64,000 nucleotides of DNA from NCBI RefSeq assembly GCF_016899425.1, contig NZ_CP045994.1, positions 62,001-126,000 of the forward strand. The letters are read 5' to 3'. Shown in pieces: positions 20,062 to 29,249 of the stretch. The DNA comes from Burkholderia sp. MS389 (GTDB lineage Bacteria; Pseudomonadota; Gammaproteobacteria; Burkholderiales; Burkholderiaceae). The position numbers and the translations under genes are program-made. The notes below the pieces were generated by a model. That model saw only the letters and a program-made list of their open reading frames with translations. It was not told where the DNA came from and searched no databases. Numbering within the stretch: position 1 is the first letter of the stretch; each line of letters begins with the position of its first letter.

Positions 20062-20085
20062 AAGGGCGCTTCGGCGCCCTTTTTC
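20062..20085 (+). terminator. Terminator after Gly/His-rich protein
   Basis: The stem GGGCGC-TTCG-GCGCCC has a stable tetraloop and is followed by TTTTT, 22 bases after the stop codon. Confidence 0.92.
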
Positions 20086-20248
20086 ATGGCGGCGGCACAA
20101 GTGGCTGAAGCGGCTGTCGCGCCGAAACGTCGAACCGACCCGATTTGCAACCAGCCGTAACCGGGCCGCCCGGCCCGCCATCATACGAACCGCTTTCACG
20201 CGCTTGACGGACGGATTCGACGGGGGAAGAAGGACACCGCCGGCCCAT

Positions 20249-20276
20249 GAAAAAAGGGCGGCTCGTCGCCGCCCTT
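20249..20276 (-). terminator. Terminator of the type III R-M operon
   Basis: On the minus strand GGGCGGC-GACGA-GCCGCCC is followed by TTTTTT, beginning just after the res stop codon. Confidence 0.92.
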
Positions 20277-20280
20277 CGTG

Positions 20281-23200
20281 TTACCGCCCGCCGCCCGCCG
20301 GTGGCGCAATCGCGGCCGGTTCGAACAGCGCATCCGCCTGCCCGACGCGCACGAAGCGCGCCGCGCCGTCACCCTCGACCAGCGCGCGGAAATGCGCTTC
20401 GCCGCACGCGAGCTTCGCGCGCTCGTGCTCGCTCGGCACGTGGCCGTCCGCATTCGGCGTATCGACGACGAAGTACAGCCGCTCGCCGCCGTCCTGTTCC
20501 GCGAGCACGGCCCAGTCCGGGTGATAGCTGCCGAGCGGCGTCTGCACGCGGAACCACGCCGGCAGCTTCGCGTACAGCTTCACGCCGTCGTGCGCTTCGA
20601 GCGCATCGGCGAACGCGCGCTCGGCGTCCGTCTCGCACACGACCGCTTCGTGGATCGACTTGCGCGCGTCCGGCCGCAGGTTGCGCAGGTAGCCGGTCAG
20701 CGCCTCGCTCTCGAACGATTCGAGCGCATGCACGTGGCGCTCGCCGAGCTTGCGGTACGCGATGCCGGCAACCAGCGCGAGCCGCTTGCAGCGGTTGATC
20801 GCGTCGGCCGCGACCGCGATGAACTGCTGCGGATTCACGCGAAAATCGTCGAGCCGGCCGCTGTCGGCAAGAATCGTCGCGAGCGACCGACGCGTGAGCT
20901 GCGTGCGGTCCTGCAACTCGGTGAGCAGGTCGGGCAGCGGCAACTCGCCTTCGTCGAGCAGCACCGTGCCGGCGCCTGCTACTTCGATCGCCTCGATGCC
21001 GGCCTTGCCGATGTCGATCTCGGCCTTGCGCCACTGCAGCCGCGCGCGCGCGATGTCCGGCGCGTCGCGCAGCGCGGCCGTGCAGTCGCGCACCAGCTTC
21101 GCGTTGTCGAACTCGACGCGGTACACGGTGCGATGGCGGATGCGGTCCCACAGCGCGCGGAAATCCTCGCCGAACACGACGGCCTTGCCCGACGCATCGC
21201 GCCGCAACGCGATCGCGCGGCGCTCGTCGGCATTGCGCACCGCGAAGCGGCCCGACAGCTTGCGCAGCGTCGCGACGATCGGCGCGCGCAGTCGCTCGAA
21301 CGCGTCCGGCAGCACGAGCGCGCTCTGGCGCAGCGCATCCTTCAGCCGGTCGAGCACCTTGCCCTGCGCGTCGACGTAGCCCTGCTCGTGCAGATGGTTC
21401 CACAGCGCGCGCGACAGCTCGATGCCGAGCGCATGCGCGGGGCCGTCGTCTTCCTGCACCGGCAGCGCCGCGAACTGGTGTTCCTCGACGATCCCGAACC
21501 GGATGCCCGTATCGGCCTCGATTTCCTTCTGCAGGTTCTCCGCGAACGACTCGTAGCGCTCGGTCGCGATCACGGTGAGCGTGTTCACGCCCGCGTCGCG
21601 CACGCGTTCGCCGTCCTGGTCGACCGCGAGGCGCAGCCCGCGGCCGAGCGTCTGGCGGCGCTCACGTTCGGTCTGGATGTCGCGCAGCGTGCAGATCTGG
21701 AACACGTTCGGGTTGTCCCAGCCTTCCTTCAGCGCCGAGTGCGAGAAGATGAACTTGAGCGGCGTGTCGAACGACAGCAGCGCTTCCTTCTCGCGCATGA
21801 TCAGGCCGTACGCGCGTTCCGCGTTCTCGCGGGCCGCCGCGCTGCTTTCGCTCGTGTCGGTCCAGCCGCCCTTGCGGTCGATCGAGAAGTAGCCGTTGTG
21901 CGCACGCTCGACTTCCAGCGCGACGTCGACGCCGTCGAACAGCGCACGGTAGGCCGGCACGCGCGCCGCGCGCGCATATTCCTCCTCGAAGATCAGCGCG
22001 TAGTCGCCCTTCACGGGCACGCCGTTCTCGTCGTAGCGGCGATAGCGTTCGACCGAATCGACGAAGAACAGCGACAGCACCTTCACGCCTCGTTCGGCGA
22101 GGCGCAGCTCCTTGTCGAGATGCTCGCGGATCGTGCGGCGGATCATCTCGCGCTGCACGGCGAGCGTGTCGATGTCGCCGAACGCCTCGCCGAGCGACAG
22201 GAACGCCTCGCCTTCCGGATGGCGCAGCTCGACGTATTCGGCGCCCTTGACCGCATGCACTTCGCCGATCCGCAACCCCGCGTACAGCGCGCGCTTGGTC
22301 AGGCGCTCGAGATCGTCGCCGTCGGTGGCCGACACGATCTGGCGCTTCACGCCGGCCGCGGTCGCGACGTCGAGCTCGACGCGCGCGCTGATCGCGCCGC
22401 GCCGGTTCGACACGCCGACGAGCCGCACGTACGGCTTGTTGTGCGCATCCTCGACGATCGCCGACGCGATCTCGATCTGCTTGACGAGCTTGCGCTCGTA
22501 CGCGTCGACCGCATCGAGCCGGTACACCATGTGGTGGCGGTCGACGTGCGTGGCCGAATAGCGCAGCGTGCAGAGCGGCGCCATCGCGGCGAGCGCTTCG
22601 CGCCCGCGCCCTTCGAGGCCGCCGTCGACGCTTTGCGGTTCGTCGACGATCACGATCGGCCGCGTCGCGCGGATCAGGTCGATCGGCTTCTCGCCGCCGG
22701 TCTTCTCGCTGTCCTTGTAGAGGTTGTTGATCTCTTTCTTGTTGATCGCGGCGACCGTCATCACCATGATCTGGATCGCCGCGCTCGCCGCGAAGTGGCG
22801 CACCTGGCCGAGCTTCGCGGAGTCGTAAAGGAAGTAGTCGTACGGCACGCCCGCGTACAACGCACGGAAGTGATCCTCGGTGATCGACAGCGTCTTGTGC
22901 ACGCCTTCCTTGATCGCGATCGACGGCACGACGATCACGAATTTCGTGAAGCCGTAGCGGCGGTTCAGCTCGAAGATCGTGCGCAGGTACACGTAGGTCT
23001 TGCCGGTGCCGGTCTCCATCTCGACGGTGAAGTCGCGCGAGCCGGGCAGGCCGGACGGCGGCAGCCCGCCGCGCAACTGCACGTCGGCGAGATTGCGTGC
23101 GAGCGCGTCGTCGGTCAGCGACAGCCGGTTACCGACGCCTTGCTCGGACACCGCGAAGCCGAGCGAGCCTTGCGCGGCGGCCGTCGTGCCGGGCGCGGCG

Positions 23201-23313
23201 TTCGCGAGCACGCTGAAGTCGCCGCGATACGATTCCTGCCCGCGAAACAGGTCGCAGACGGCGTCGATCGCCTCGCGCTGGTAGTCGAGATCCGCTTCGA
23301 AATGCAGCCGCAT
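20281..23313 (-). CDS. res: Type III restriction enzyme, Res (helicase) subunit
   Basis: A 1010-residue protein. The N-terminal half is a superfamily 2 helicase: METGTGKTYVYLRTI (Walker A), IVIVDEPQSVDG (motif II), SHSALKEGWDNPNV and RRQTLGRGLRLA (motif VI). The C-terminal nuclease region has the expected acidic residue in SYHPDWAVL (D933). The second half of the PD-(D/E)xK motif reads VVDTPNADG (D951-T-P953), where typical Res proteins have a glutamate and a lysine (ETK). The motor should work but DNA cutting may not. Its ATG shares one base with the mod stop (TGATG). It would cut unmodified DNA between two head-to-head sites in complex with Mod. Confidence 0.9.
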   Translation of the reverse strand: MRLHFEADLDYQREAIDAVCDLFRGQESYRGDFSVLANAAPGTTAAAQGSLGFAVSEQGVGNRLSLTDDALARNLADVQLRGGLPPSGLPGSRDFTVEMETGTGKTYVYLRTIFELNRRYGFTKFVIVVPSIAIKEGVHKTLSITEDHFRALYAGVPYDYFLYDSAKLGQVRHFAASAAIQIMVMTVAAINKKEINNLYKDSEKTGGEKPIDLIRATRPIVIVDEPQSVDGGLEGRGREALAAMAPLCTLRYSATHVDRHHMVYRLDAVDAYERKLVKQIEIASAIVEDAHNKPYVRLVGVSNRRGAISARVELDVATAAGVKRQIVSATDGDDLERLTKRALYAGLRIGEVHAVKGAEYVELRHPEGEAFLSLGEAFGDIDTLAVQREMIRRTIREHLDKELRLAERGVKVLSLFFVDSVERYRRYDENGVPVKGDYALIFEEEYARAARVPAYRALFDGVDVALEVERAHNGYFSIDRKGGWTDTSESSAAARENAERAYGLIMREKEALLSFDTPLKFIFSHSALKEGWDNPNVFQICTLRDIQTERERRQTLGRGLRLAVDQDGERVRDAGVNTLTVIATERYESFAENLQKEIEADTGIRFGIVEEHQFAALPVQEDDGPAHALGIELSRALWNHLHEQGYVDAQGKVLDRLKDALRQSALVLPDAFERLRAPIVATLRKLSGRFAVRNADERRAIALRRDASGKAVVFGEDFRALWDRIRHRTVYRVEFDNAKLVRDCTAALRDAPDIARARLQWRKAEIDIGKAGIEAIEVAGAGTVLLDEGELPLPDLLTELQDRTQLTRRSLATILADSGRLDDFRVNPQQFIAVAADAINRCKRLALVAGIAYRKLGERHVHALESFESEALTGYLRNLRPDARKSIHEAVVCETDAERAFADALEAHDGVKLYAKLPAWFRVQTPLGSYHPDWAVLAEQDGGERLYFVVDTPNADGHVPSEHERAKLACGEAHFRALVEGDGAARFVRVGQADALFEPAAIAPPAGGGR

Positions 23314-25331
23314 CACAGGCTCCGCACGCGCTTCACGCCGTGCTGTTCGAGCAGCGCGGCGAGATTGAGCTTCGCGACGTCGTCGACGAAGCCGCTGTCG
23401 CGGAACAGGCACGTGACGTCGCGCGACGCGCCGGTCGCATCCAGCAGGTCGACGATGCCGTCGGCGAGCGGGCCCGCGTCGTCGCGCGAAATGCGCGCAT
23501 CGAAGCACGCGACGATCGCGCGGCCGATCAGGTGCACCGTCTTGCCGGCCACCTGGTGATGCTCGACCGGCGTGCACAGGTCGAGGCCGAGCTTCAGCGT
23601 CAGCTCGGCGAGCAGGTCGTCCTCGGTGCGGCCTGTCTTCACGTGTTCGACGGACGCGAACAGCGCATGGTCGAAGTCGTCGCGGCGCGGGTCCCACTCG
23701 ATCACGTTGGTCGTGTCGAGCCGGTACACGCGAAAACCCAGGTCGCCATAGCTTTCCGGATAGTCGCGCGCGACCTGCTGCGCGGCGCGGCGCAGGCGTT
23801 CCTTCGTGATTTCGGCGAGCGTCAGCGGCTTCTTCAGCTTCGCGCAGAAATCGGCGGCTGCCGTCTGCGTCTTGTCGCGTCGGTCGAGCGCCTCGGGCAG
23901 CTGCACGAGGATGTAGCGGCGCGCGCCGCCGTCGGTCGCGTTCACCTGCATCACCGCGTGGCCGGTCGAGCCGGAGCCGGCGAAGCAGTCGAGCACGATG
24001 TCGTCGCCGCGCGTGCACCAGCCGATCACGGCGGCCGCGAAGTCGACCGGCTTCGGCAGGTCGAACGGGATGCCGAGCGTTTTCAACAGCGCGTCGTCGG
24101 AGCCCGCGAACGGCAGCACCGACGGCACGTTCTCGTACATGTTCTCGTCGAGGTAGTAGATCCGCTGCGGCTGCGTGGTTTCGTCCGGGCCGAATTCGAT
24201 CTGGCCGCGCTCGAGCAGCGCCTGCATCGTCGCGGGCGGGTTGCGCCAGCCGCGCGCCGGCATCGCGCACGGCTTGCCGGTGACCGGGTGGATCAGCGGC
24301 GTGAAATATTCGTCCGGGGCCTTCTTCTTGTTCGGCCAGGCCATCGACACGAGGCGGTACACGCGGCCTTCCGCCGACAGCCGGTCGTACATCACCTCGC
24401 CGCCGGACAGGTTGGTCTGCGCCTTCATCCACGCGCGGTACGCCTTCTGCGCGTCCTTCGGGTTGCCGCTGCGGTACACCGCGTCGTGCGCGGCGTCGAG
24501 CATGCGCTGCGCATTGCGCTTCGGGCGCTTGAGCGGCGCCTGTTCGAGCAGCGTCTCGGCGTTGCGCGCGAACAGCACCAGCGATTCGTGCTGGTACGCG
24601 ACGCCGCGCGCGTCGCCCTTCGGGTTGCGCTTGTCCCACACGGCCACGCCGAGCTCGTTTTCCTCGCCGAAGATCTCGCGCAGCATCAGCACGAGCGCAT
24701 GCACTTCGTGCTCGTCGATGTGCACCGCGATCAGCCCTTCGTCGGACAGCAGCGCGTGCGCGAGCTTCAGGCGCGGATACATCATGTTCAGCCAGTCGGT
24801 GTGGAACCGGCCGTTCGCCTCGGTGTTGGTGCTGCGCTTCACGCCGGCTTCGGTCTGGCCCGTCATCGCCAGGTAGTGGCGGATGCTGTCGCTGAAGTCG
24901 TCCGGATAGACGAAATCGCTGCCGGTGTTGTACGGCGGATCGATGTAGACGAGCTTCACCTTGCCTGCGTAACTCTTGTGCAGCAGCTTCATCACGTCGA
25001 GGTTGTCGCCCTCGATCACCAGATGGCGCGTGTCGTCCCACGCGACGCTGTCGTCGGGGCAGGGCCGCAGCGTGCCCGTCGACGGCGTGAGCGCGGCCTG
25101 GCGAGCGGCGCGCTTGCCGTGCCAGTGAAAGCCGTAGCGCTCGTCGGCGTCGCCGACCGTGCGCTCGCCGACCAGCGCCTTCAGCACGTCGACGTCGACC
25201 GACGCGCCGTCCGGGCCTTCGGTCACGAGTTCGGGGAACAGCGCCTTCAGGCGCGCGACGTTGTCGGCGGTGAAATCCGTCGACATCGCCTGCGGGCTGG
25301 CCGCATCGAGTTTCTGCATCGTCTTTTCCAT
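23313..25331 (-). CDS. mod: Type III DNA adenine methyltransferase, Mod subunit
   Basis: A 672-residue N6-adenine methyltransferase of the beta class. DPPYNTGSDFVYPDDF (residues ~130-145) is the catalytic motif IV, and FAGSGSTGHAVMQVN (~450) is the SAM-binding motif I. The region between them contains the target-recognition domain. Mod alone methylates and sets specificity for the complex with Res. An internal ATG at 25319 is an equally good start. No simple-sequence repeat tract was seen, so phase-variable switching of the phasevarion type is not indicated. The base composition matches its neighbours, so it is not a very recent arrival. Confidence 0.92.
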   Translation of the reverse strand: MEKTMQKLDAASPQAMSTDFTADNVARLKALFPELVTEGPDGASVDVDVLKALVGERTVGDADERYGFHWHGKRAARQAALTPSTGTLRPCPDDSVAWDDTRHLVIEGDNLDVMKLLHKSYAGKVKLVYIDPPYNTGSDFVYPDDFSDSIRHYLAMTGQTEAGVKRSTNTEANGRFHTDWLNMMYPRLKLAHALLSDEGLIAVHIDEHEVHALVLMLREIFGEENELGVAVWDKRNPKGDARGVAYQHESLVLFARNAETLLEQAPLKRPKRNAQRMLDAAHDAVYRSGNPKDAQKAYRAWMKAQTNLSGGEVMYDRLSAEGRVYRLVSMAWPNKKKAPDEYFTPLIHPVTGKPCAMPARGWRNPPATMQALLERGQIEFGPDETTQPQRIYYLDENMYENVPSVLPFAGSDDALLKTLGIPFDLPKPVDFAAAVIGWCTRGDDIVLDCFAGSGSTGHAVMQVNATDGGARRYILVQLPEALDRRDKTQTAAADFCAKLKKPLTLAEITKERLRRAAQQVARDYPESYGDLGFRVYRLDTTNVIEWDPRRDDFDHALFASVEHVKTGRTEDDLLAELTLKLGLDLCTPVEHHQVAGKTVHLIGRAIVACFDARISRDDAGPLADGIVDLLDATGASRDVTCLFRDSGFVDDVAKLNLAALLEQHGVKRVRSL

Positions 25332-25583
25332 CGGAGCCCGGCCGCGCGCGCCAGGACGTCGGGCGCGCTCACGGCACCGGCGGCAATGGCCGCCCGGGCA
25401 AACCCGAAACGCTAGCGAGTCGGTCGGCGCAGGTCAAGCACCGATGTGCGACGAACGTGCTTGTATCGGCCGCGATCGCCCGCCGGACGGGCTGGAAGCG
25501 GGTTCGGGCCGGTTGTCGCACGGGGCGGCCGGCGGGCGCGCGGCGGACCCCGGCGACGCCGCGAAAAAGACGAACAAGGGACG

Positions 25584-25622
25584 AAAAAAAGGGCACGGTC
25601 GGCGCAAAGCGCCGGCGTGCCC
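25584..25622 (-). terminator. Terminator of porin gene
   Basis: On the minus strand the long hairpin GGGCACG...CGTGCCC, with an inner GGCGC/GCGCC stem, is followed by TTTTTTT. It lies ~67 bases after the porin stop codon. Confidence 0.9.
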
Positions 25623-25689
25623 GCATGGAGAATCCCGGATGGAGGGTGAGGCAGGGCCCGACGGGCCCCGCCCGGATGATTGCCTCAGG

Positions 25690-26820
25690 TCAGAAGCGCG
25701 TCCGGATGCCCGACGTCAGTTCGAGCTGGTTCTTCGCGCCGAACGTCGACGACACCGTGTAGCCGCCGTGCAGCTTCATGTAGTCGCCGGCCAGGTACAC
25801 CTCGGTGCGCTTGCTCAGGTGGTAGAACACCGACCCGTAGATCGTCTCCTTGAAGCCGTTGGCGACGCCGTTGGTCAGGCTGAACGCGCCGAGGTTGGCA
25901 TTCGGCGTGAAGCCGTCCGCGTTGTTCGCGGCGTTCTTGATGCGCATCTGCTGGTAGCCGAGCTCGTAGTCGAGCGCGCCCTTCGGCGCGATCTTCATCG
26001 ACACCGTCCACGAATTGTCGTGACGCTGACCGAGCGCGCCCTGGTCGCCGTTGTAGCGGAAGTAGCCGGCATTCAGGCGCACGATGTCGAACGTGTAGTT
26101 GCCGCCGACCGAGAACGTCTGGTTCCGGAAGCCGCCGTGGTTCACGTGGTTGTAGAAGCCCGACACGTTGAACGGCCCGCCGTTGTAGCCGAGCGCGGCC
26201 TGGTACGCGGAGCCGGTCGCGAATTGCGTCGAGTTGCTGAACTGGTAACCGGCGCTCGCGAAGATGCCGTTGCTGAACAGCTTCTTCCACGCGACGCCGT
26301 TGTTGTAGCGCGTGCCGGTCGGGCCGGCCGCGTAGAAGATCATCTGCTTGAAGTTGTTCGAGTTGGTCCAGCCGCCTTCCTCGGTCGTCAGCTTCGAGGA
26401 ACCGTACGCATCGCCGTAGATCGTGGCCGCGTCGCGCGCGATCGTGTTCTGGAAGCCGGCCGTCAGCTTGCCGAAGCGCTCGTCCTCGACGCCCACCCAC
26501 GCGTCGCGGTCGAAGATCTGGCCTTCGTCTTCCATCTGGCCGTTCGCGACCACGAATTCGCTTTCGAGGCGGAAGATGATCTTCGTGCCGCCGCCGATGT
26601 CTTCAGCGCCGCGCAGGCCCCAGCGGCTGCCGCTGAACCACGGTTCGCCTTCGTTGCCCATGCCGATCACGTGTTTGCCGTTCGCGTCGGCGTGGGTCCG
26701 GTAGGTCGGAAAGCTCAGGTCCATCAGGCCGTAGAGCTGCACGCTCGACTGCGCATGCGCCTGGGTGCCGGCGCACAGGCCAGCCGCCGCGATGGAAAGG
26801 GCAAGGGTTTTTCGTTTCAA
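25690..26820 (-). CDS. Gram-negative porin (trimeric, Burkholderia type)
   Basis: A 376-residue precursor. No ATG is available; the TTG at 26820 has GGAGGAGACG upstream and is directly followed by a signal peptide (KRKTLALSIAAAGLC, cleaved after AHA near residue 21). The mature part starts QSSVQLYGLMDLSF and ends in RTRF with a terminal phenylalanine, as in general porins of beta-proteobacteria. WGLRGAEDIGGGTKIIFRLE and the alternating aromatic strands support a 16-stranded barrel. It lies downstream of the response regulator with a 282-base gap and so has its own promoter. It may serve as the outer-membrane port for the substrate of the adjacent ABC importer. Confidence 0.92.
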   Translation of the reverse strand: MKRKTLALSIAAAGLCAGTQAHAQSSVQLYGLMDLSFPTYRTHADANGKHVIGMGNEGEPWFSGSRWGLRGAEDIGGGTKIIFRLESEFVVANGQMEDEGQIFDRDAWVGVEDERFGKLTAGFQNTIARDAATIYGDAYGSSKLTTEEGGWTNSNNFKQMIFYAAGPTGTRYNNGVAWKKLFSNGIFASAGYQFSNSTQFATGSAYQAALGYNGGPFNVSGFYNHVNHGGFRNQTFSVGGNYTFDIVRLNAGYFRYNGDQGALGQRHDNSWTVSMKIAPKGALDYELGYQQMRIKNAANNADGFTPNANLGAFSLTNGVANGFKETIYGSVFYHLSKRTEVYLAGDYMKLHGGYTVSSTFGAKNQLELTSGIRTRF

Positions 26821-27102
26821 GATCGTCTCCTCCGAGCTGCCGCATTGAAATCCGGTCGTTGGCAGTACGTAATGTATGCCGACTCTTGCCGGCCACAGCG
26901 AGAGGGCCGACGCATGGCATCGTAGAGGGGGCAATCCTTCACGACGCTTTCCCGGAGGAAAGAATCGGATCGGTGAAAACACCGAACGCGCAATAATCGC
27001 GGATCGGGCAGGCCTGCGGAAGCGGTCCTGCGGGGCGTCCGGCAGGCCGCAATGATGATTCGTGCTACGAATTGATGTGTGGAAGGCGGGAAGCGCGCCG
27101 CG

Positions 27103-27780
27103 TCAATCGTGCGCGCTCTTCATGCGCAGGATGTAACCGAGCCCGCGCAGCGTGATGATCTCGGCCGTGCTGCTGGCGAGATGCTTGCGCAGCCGGTGGA
27201 TGTAGATGTCGATCGCGTCGGCGCTGGGCTCGTCGTCGAGCGCGAACACGCTGTCCATCAGCCGCGCCTTCGAGACCGTCTTGTTCTGCTGCAGCATCAG
27301 CGTTTCGAGGATCGCGTGCTCGCGGCGCCGCAGCGCGAGCACCGCGTCGCCGCAGCGGAATTCGCGCGTGCCGAACGCGTAGACGAGATCGCCGCACACG
27401 AGCTGCGTCGTGCCGACGCCGGCCTGCCGGCGGATCAGCGCGCGGATGCGCGCCACCAGCTCGCGCGATTCGAACGGCTTCACGACGTAATCGTCGGCGC
27501 CCGCGCCGAAGCAGTCGACCTTGTCGTCGACCGAGCCGTGCGCGGTCAGCATCAGCACCGGCACGTTGTCGTTGCGGCGCCGTAGCCGCGCGAGCACTTC
27601 CTTGCCGCTGATGCCGGGCAGGCGCATGTCGAGCAGCACCGCATCGTAGCGTTCGGTCTTGAGCACCGTGTCGGCCCGTTCGCCGTCGCCGACGCAGTCG
27701 ACCGCGAAATCCTCGCCGCGCAGCAGGTTCACGATCCAGTGCGCGAGCTCGGCGTTGTCTTCGACCAGCAAAAGTTTCAT
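27103..27780 (-). CDS. OmpR-family response regulator (TctD/QseB-like)
   Basis: A 225-residue protein. The receiver domain (1-115) has acidic residues E7/D8, phosphoacceptor D51 (AVLLDMRLPG), LTAHG and the KPFE lysine. The C-terminal winged helix (~128-220) ends in HRLRKHL and TLRGLGYIL. It lies 13 bases downstream of its sensor kinase in what appears to be a five-gene operon with the ABC importer. It probably controls that operon and possibly the porin downstream. Confidence 0.93.
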   Translation of the reverse strand: MKLLLVEDNAELAHWIVNLLRGEDFAVDCVGDGERADTVLKTERYDAVLLDMRLPGISGKEVLARLRRRNDNVPVLMLTAHGSVDDKVDCFGAGADDYVVKPFESRELVARIRALIRRQAGVGTTQLVCGDLVYAFGTREFRCGDAVLALRRREHAILETLMLQQNKTVSKARLMDSVFALDDEPSADAIDIYIHRLRKHLASSTAEIITLRGLGYILRMKSAHD

Positions 27781-27793
27781 GACGGCGTTCTCT

Positions 27794-29227
27794 TCAGTCG
27801 AAAGCGGGCAACCGCACGGTCACGACGATACCGCGATTGCCGGGCCCCGGCGCGAGCGACGCGCTGCCGCCGTGCGCCTGCGCGATCTCGCGGACGATCG
27901 CGAGTCCGAGGCCCGAGCCCTCGGTATCGGCCGACACGCGGTAGAACCGCTTGAATACGTGCGGCCGCGCTTCGGCCGGGATGCCGGGGCCGTCGTCGAC
28001 CACGTCGAGCACGATCGCGTCGCCGTCGCGCCGCGCGCAGACCGTCACGCAGCCGCCCGGCTGCGTGTAGCGCACCGCGTTGTCGACGAGGTTCATCACC
28101 AGCGCGGTGAGCAGGCTATCGCTGCCCGCGACGTCGAGCTGCTCGCCGAGATCGGCGCCGAGGTCGATGTCGCGCCGCTGCGCGAGCACGATCGTCTCCT
28201 CCAGCACGCTCGACACCACCGCGGCCAGGTCGACGCGGTGGGTCAGGAGCGTGGACGGCGTCGCTTCCGCATGTGCGAGCAGCAGCAGCTTGTCGGTCAC
28301 GTCGGCCATCTTGCGGCTGCTGCGCTGCATGCTGTCGAGCACCGCCGCGAGTTCACGATCGTCGTTGCCGCGCTGCTGCGCGTACTGGATCTGTGTGTCG
28401 AGCACCGCGATCGGCGTGCGCAACTGGTGCGCGGCATCCGCGATGAAGCGGCGCTGCGTGGCCGTATGCGTGTTCAGGCGCGCGATGCACTGGTTGATCG
28501 CGTCGACGATCGGCCGCAGTTCGTGCTGCAGTCGCTCCGGGCGGATCGGCTCCAGTTCCATCGGCCCGCGGTCGGCCACGTCGTCCTTCAGCTTCATCAG
28601 CGGGCGCAGCTCGAAGGTGAGCCCGAGATAGACGAGCACCACCGCGAGCACCAGCATCAGCGACAGGCGCACCAACTGCGGCCGCCAGATCGTCGCGACC
28701 ATCGCGCCGTACGAGCGCGTCGTCTTCGCGACGACCACGGTGACCGTCTCGACCTGCCCCTCGTCGTACAGCTGGCGGTCGTAGGCCACCGCGCGCAGCG
28801 GCACGCCGTCGAGCGACGTGTCGTACAACGTCGGTTCGATGCCGTGCCGCGCGGGCAGGTCGAGCACCGGATTGCCGGCGAGCAGGCGGTCGTGGCCGTC
28901 GATCACCTTGTAGAACACCGAGTCGCCCGACGGCGATTCGAAGATCTCCAGCGCGGCGGGCGGCACGTCGGCCGCCGGCCGGCCGTTGCGCCATTCGACG
29001 TCCTCGCCGATCGTGCGAGCGGACGCGACGAGCGCGCTGTCCTGCACGAGCCCGGCCGTGGTCCGCGCGGTGTCGTACGACATCGCGCCCGCGATCAGCA
29101 CGAACACCGCGAGCGGCAGCAGCAGCCACCACAGCAGCCGCCCGCGCAGGCTGTGCGCCATCCTGTTGCGCTCCTTCTCGGAAAAGCCGAACCGCGCCGG
29201 GGTCGCCGGCGCGGTCGGATGAGTCAT
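27794..29227 (-). CDS. Sensor histidine kinase (TctE-like)
   Basis: A 477-residue membrane kinase. Transmembrane helices at ~31-50 and ~185-205 bracket a periplasmic sensor of the 2CSK_N type (ALEIFESPSGDSVFYKVIDG). The catalytic core has H267 in the H-box FIADAAHQLRTPIAVL, the N-box MNLVDNAVRYT, and G-boxes DDGPGIP and GSGLGLAIV. TctE-like kinases usually accompany tripartite tricarboxylate transporters. Here it follows an ABC importer by 22 bases, so the sensed compound is likely the importer substrate, perhaps an organic acid. A start at the second Met (residue 23) is possible. Confidence 0.92.
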   Translation of the reverse strand: MTHPTAPATPARFGFSEKERNRMAHSLRGRLLWWLLLPLAVFVLIAGAMSYDTARTTAGLVQDSALVASARTIGEDVEWRNGRPAADVPPAALEIFESPSGDSVFYKVIDGHDRLLAGNPVLDLPARHGIEPTLYDTSLDGVPLRAVAYDRQLYDEGQVETVTVVVAKTTRSYGAMVATIWRPQLVRLSLMLVLAVVLVYLGLTFELRPLMKLKDDVADRGPMELEPIRPERLQHELRPIVDAINQCIARLNTHTATQRRFIADAAHQLRTPIAVLDTQIQYAQQRGNDDRELAAVLDSMQRSSRKMADVTDKLLLLAHAEATPSTLLTHRVDLAAVVSSVLEETIVLAQRRDIDLGADLGEQLDVAGSDSLLTALVMNLVDNAVRYTQPGGCVTVCARRDGDAIVLDVVDDGPGIPAEARPHVFKRFYRVSADTEGSGLGLAIVREIAQAHGGSASLAPGPGNRGIVVTVRLPAFD

Positions 29228-29249
29228 GTCAGGCGTCGATCGGCAGCGT

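Noticed and set aside
20278..23559. A 1093-codon open frame antisense to res
   Set aside because: It mirrors the codon structure of the res gene in high-GC DNA, has repetitive Arg/Ala-rich composition and no domain; the opposite strand has clear helicase motifs.
20281..25041. A 1586-codon frame that would fuse a Mod-overlapping segment to Res
   Set aside because: The first ~576 codons are an off-frame reading of mod; Res begins at ATG 23313, which overlaps the mod stop.
23313..25331. Phase-variable mod gene (phasevarion)
   Set aside because: No homopolymer or short tandem repeat tract long enough to cause slipped-strand switching was seen in the gene or its start region.
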